The position numbers were made by a program, and so were the translations under genes. From Hypsibius dujardini (Eukaryota > Tardigrada > Eutardigrada > Parachela > Hypsibiidae), in NCBI GenBank assembly GCA_001579985.1, contig LRSR01012901.1, forward strand, positions 1 through 21,960: a stretch of 21,960 nucleotides of DNA, in the 5' to 3' direction. The notes under the pieces are model-generated. The model saw only the letters and a list, made by a program, of their open reading frames with translations. It did no database searches and was not told where the DNA came from. Shown here piece by piece: positions 20,510-21,960 of this stretch (position 1 is the stretch's first letter; each line of letters starts with the position of its first letter).

Positions 20510-20580
20510 TTATAAAAACCAGTTTTCACTCGCAATTGCAACGTTTTGGGGAAGAAGTCTCTCAGGACTGGTTTTTATAA
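20510..20580. repeat. Small inverted repeat
   Basis: TTATAAAAACCAGT (20510-20523) is perfectly inverted at 20567-20580, with a 43-nt loop. It could be a short element or a chance hairpin in AT-rich DNA. Confidence 0.5.
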
Positions 20581-21036
20581 AACTCTTTACAAATTTTGAA
20601 TGCATTTTAAAAAAATGCGACAATAGAAGGAGGGATTTGTTCCACGACGACTGTAATTAATTCAAAATCTCAGTCAGAGGGCAAAATGAGAAAAATACGA
20701 ATAATAATGTATCTTTATTAAATCGTTCCGAAGTTTCCGTTTGGAGTCGAATTCACGTTAAAAAATGACGCATGCTCGCATCAGGCAACATGTAAGTGAA
20801 AAGTTTTTCCAGTCGTGTGTGACCGGTCAGCGGTTCTCCCGCTCTTTTCCCGCAAACCGCAACTCCTGAGCTGCAAAATCGACCCGTGGGCCGGTGCGAG
20901 CCGACCGATTGCCCTAATCCATCAAGCAATCAAGTGACGCAGCACTTCGAATCGAATCAGCGAATCAGCGAACTTTTCCTGTTGTTTGTTTCATTTTTCT
21001 GGTCTTTATGCAATTGTGGACCAACTATCAACTGAC

Positions 21037-21181
21037 TAGTGTTCGCACGGTTCGGTTGCAACCGCGGTTGCAGTTGATTACTGTGGGTGGTTTATTGGTT
21101 GATTGAAAAAGTTGCTACGCGGCCGCAACCGCCGTCACAATGTCTTAAAATCGCGGTTGCAACTGAACCATGCCAACATTA
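21037..21181. mobile_element. Short inverted-repeat element, possibly hAT-type (about 145 bp)
   Basis: The left end reads TAGTGTTCGCACGGTTCGG; the right end read inward is TAATGTTGGCATGGTTCAG, and both continue into TTGCAACCGCG. The flanks CAACTGAC and CAACCCGA are similar but not identical, so an 8-bp target duplication is only suggestive. Confidence 0.55.
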
Positions 21182-21618
21182 CAACCCGACTTCAGATCCT
21201 ACACAACTGCCAGGGGTTTTTTTTCTTGTCCCACTCTAATTAACCTACTTTGCACGCCACAAACGCGGTAAGATGTAAATGACCACCTCATTAATATATC
21301 CCGCCTGATGTTATTGTGATTGATTGATTGATCACAATCGGCGATCAACCTGAATTTCCACCGTTATGCAAACACATTTTTTTTCACTTTACCGTTCAGA
21401 TTGTAAAACTGTTTTCGAGCAGATCAAAAAAATTTAATTCTTTATTAATTTCGGTAATTTCTTGGGAGTCTCACAGCAGAAAGTGATTGTTTTGAGGGTA
21501 AAAAATCAGCGTGGGATATTTGGGACGGAAAGGGGAGAAATCAATCGGTTTATCGCTCCATGAACTGGCAAAAGACGATTGATTTCTACTTATTATTTCG
21601 TACTTGTATTCACTGCAG

Positions 21619-21788
21619 AAATGGATTCACTCAGCTCTGTTTACGGAGTTTTCGGACCAAAAATTCCCCAGGAGACCGTTTCCAGTGGATATAAACGGGA
21701 GGTGAAGAACACGCCGACTTCTTCGCGAAGTTCTCCGGAGAGCGAACCGGTGATCAAACGCAAGAAGATGAAAGGGTTTCGATCCAGG
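21619..21788 (+). CDS. Probable first coding exon of an unrecognised gene (plus strand)
   Basis: A good acceptor (pyrimidine-rich, TTCACTGCAG) precedes AA ATG GAT at 21621, and the frame runs 56 codons to CGA TCC AGG before GTGAGA (donor at 21789), phase 0. The peptide starts MDSLSSVYGVFGPKIPQE, has a Ser/Thr/Pro-rich middle, and ends with a basic cluster (IKRKKMKG) that resembles a nuclear localisation signal. Codon use and splice context look coding. An acceptor TTTCCGCCTTCAG at 21944 would start a next exon at 21945 in the same phase (MTCLI...), after a 155-nt intron, running off the window. I do not recognise the protein. The gene lies divergent from sGC alpha. Confidence 0.45.
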
Positions 21789-21944
21789 GTGAGAGAGGTT
21801 CGTGCAGCAACTGATGCATTGATCAGTTGATTCACGCTTTATGAGAGGCATTTGATTTATGTTTCAGTCGATCGATTGATTGAGGCCTTGAGAGCGATTA
21901 GAAATAATATTTTGAGATTTTTCACTTTCCGTTTCCGCCTTCAG

Positions 21945-21960
21945 ATGACTTGCTTGATTG
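21945..21960 (+). CDS. Possible second exon of the unrecognised plus-strand gene (cut by window end)
   Basis: Follows a CTTCAG acceptor with a pyrimidine tract (CACTTTCCGTTTCCGCC). Phase 0 gives ATG ACT TGC TTG ATT. Only 16 nt are visible, so it rests on the splice signal and the compatible phase alone. Confidence 0.25.

Larger units (their letters stand above)
19331..21618. other. Intergenic region upstream of sGC alpha
   Basis: Lies between the divergent alpha leader and the plus-strand exon at 21619. Besides the three inverted repeats listed, it holds a 121-codon plus-strand open frame (19667-20032) with no recognised motif, which I do not call, and a small GATT run at about 21320-21332. 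No RNA gene was seen. Confidence 0.5.

Noticed and set aside
1-21960. CRISPR array, bacterial operon features or phage genes
   Set aside because: No regularly spaced repeats. The spliced genes, GT/AG introns and microsatellites show animal nuclear DNA.

Overview
This is a stretch of AT-rich, intron-rich animal nuclear DNA. The spliceosomal introns have GT/AG ends and range from 67 nt to more than 4 kb, and there are CA and AATC microsatellites and several short terminal-inverted-repeat (MITE-like) elements. The gene content fits an invertebrate metazoan, possibly an arthropod; the species cannot be told from the sequence.

The core of the window is a soluble guanylate cyclase (sGC, nitric-oxide receptor) locus on the minus strand. 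A complete alpha-subunit gene reads from about 19.0 kb down to a stop at 9075. I can join 13 coding exons with consistent phases into one 748-residue protein (2247 nt including stop). It has the alpha-type H-NOX-like region, the HNOBA/PAS region, the signalling coiled coil and the full cyclase domain with both metal-binding aspartates. About 4.5 kb downstream on the same strand lies the start of the partner beta-1 subunit gene: an exon ending in the ATG itself (4582-4584, followed at once by a GTGAGT donor), then an exon for the first 25 or so residues of the haem-binding H-NOX domain (4213-4286). The rest of beta-1 lies off the left edge. The active enzyme is an obligate alpha/beta heterodimer, so both halves of the NO receptor are encoded head-to-tail here, in the same alpha-then-beta order as the linked vertebrate genes.

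Layout: 1-4212, beta-1 intron 2, holding a hairpin repeat and no exon I can recognise. 4213-4584, beta-1 exons. 4585-5850, beta-1 leader/promoter side with a TATA-like site and GAGA tracts. 5863-6841, a 979-bp hAT-like non-autonomous transposon with an 8-bp target duplication. 7291-7641 and 8184-8416, two further inverted-repeat elements. About 8.4-9.07 kb, alpha 3' flank. 9075-18603, alpha coding exons and introns, with a dispersed-repeat copy in one intron. 18995-~19330, probable untranslated first exon of alpha. 19.4-21.6 kb, intergenic, with three more inverted repeats. 21619-end, a probable 5' coding part of an unrecognised gene on the plus strand, divergent from alpha.
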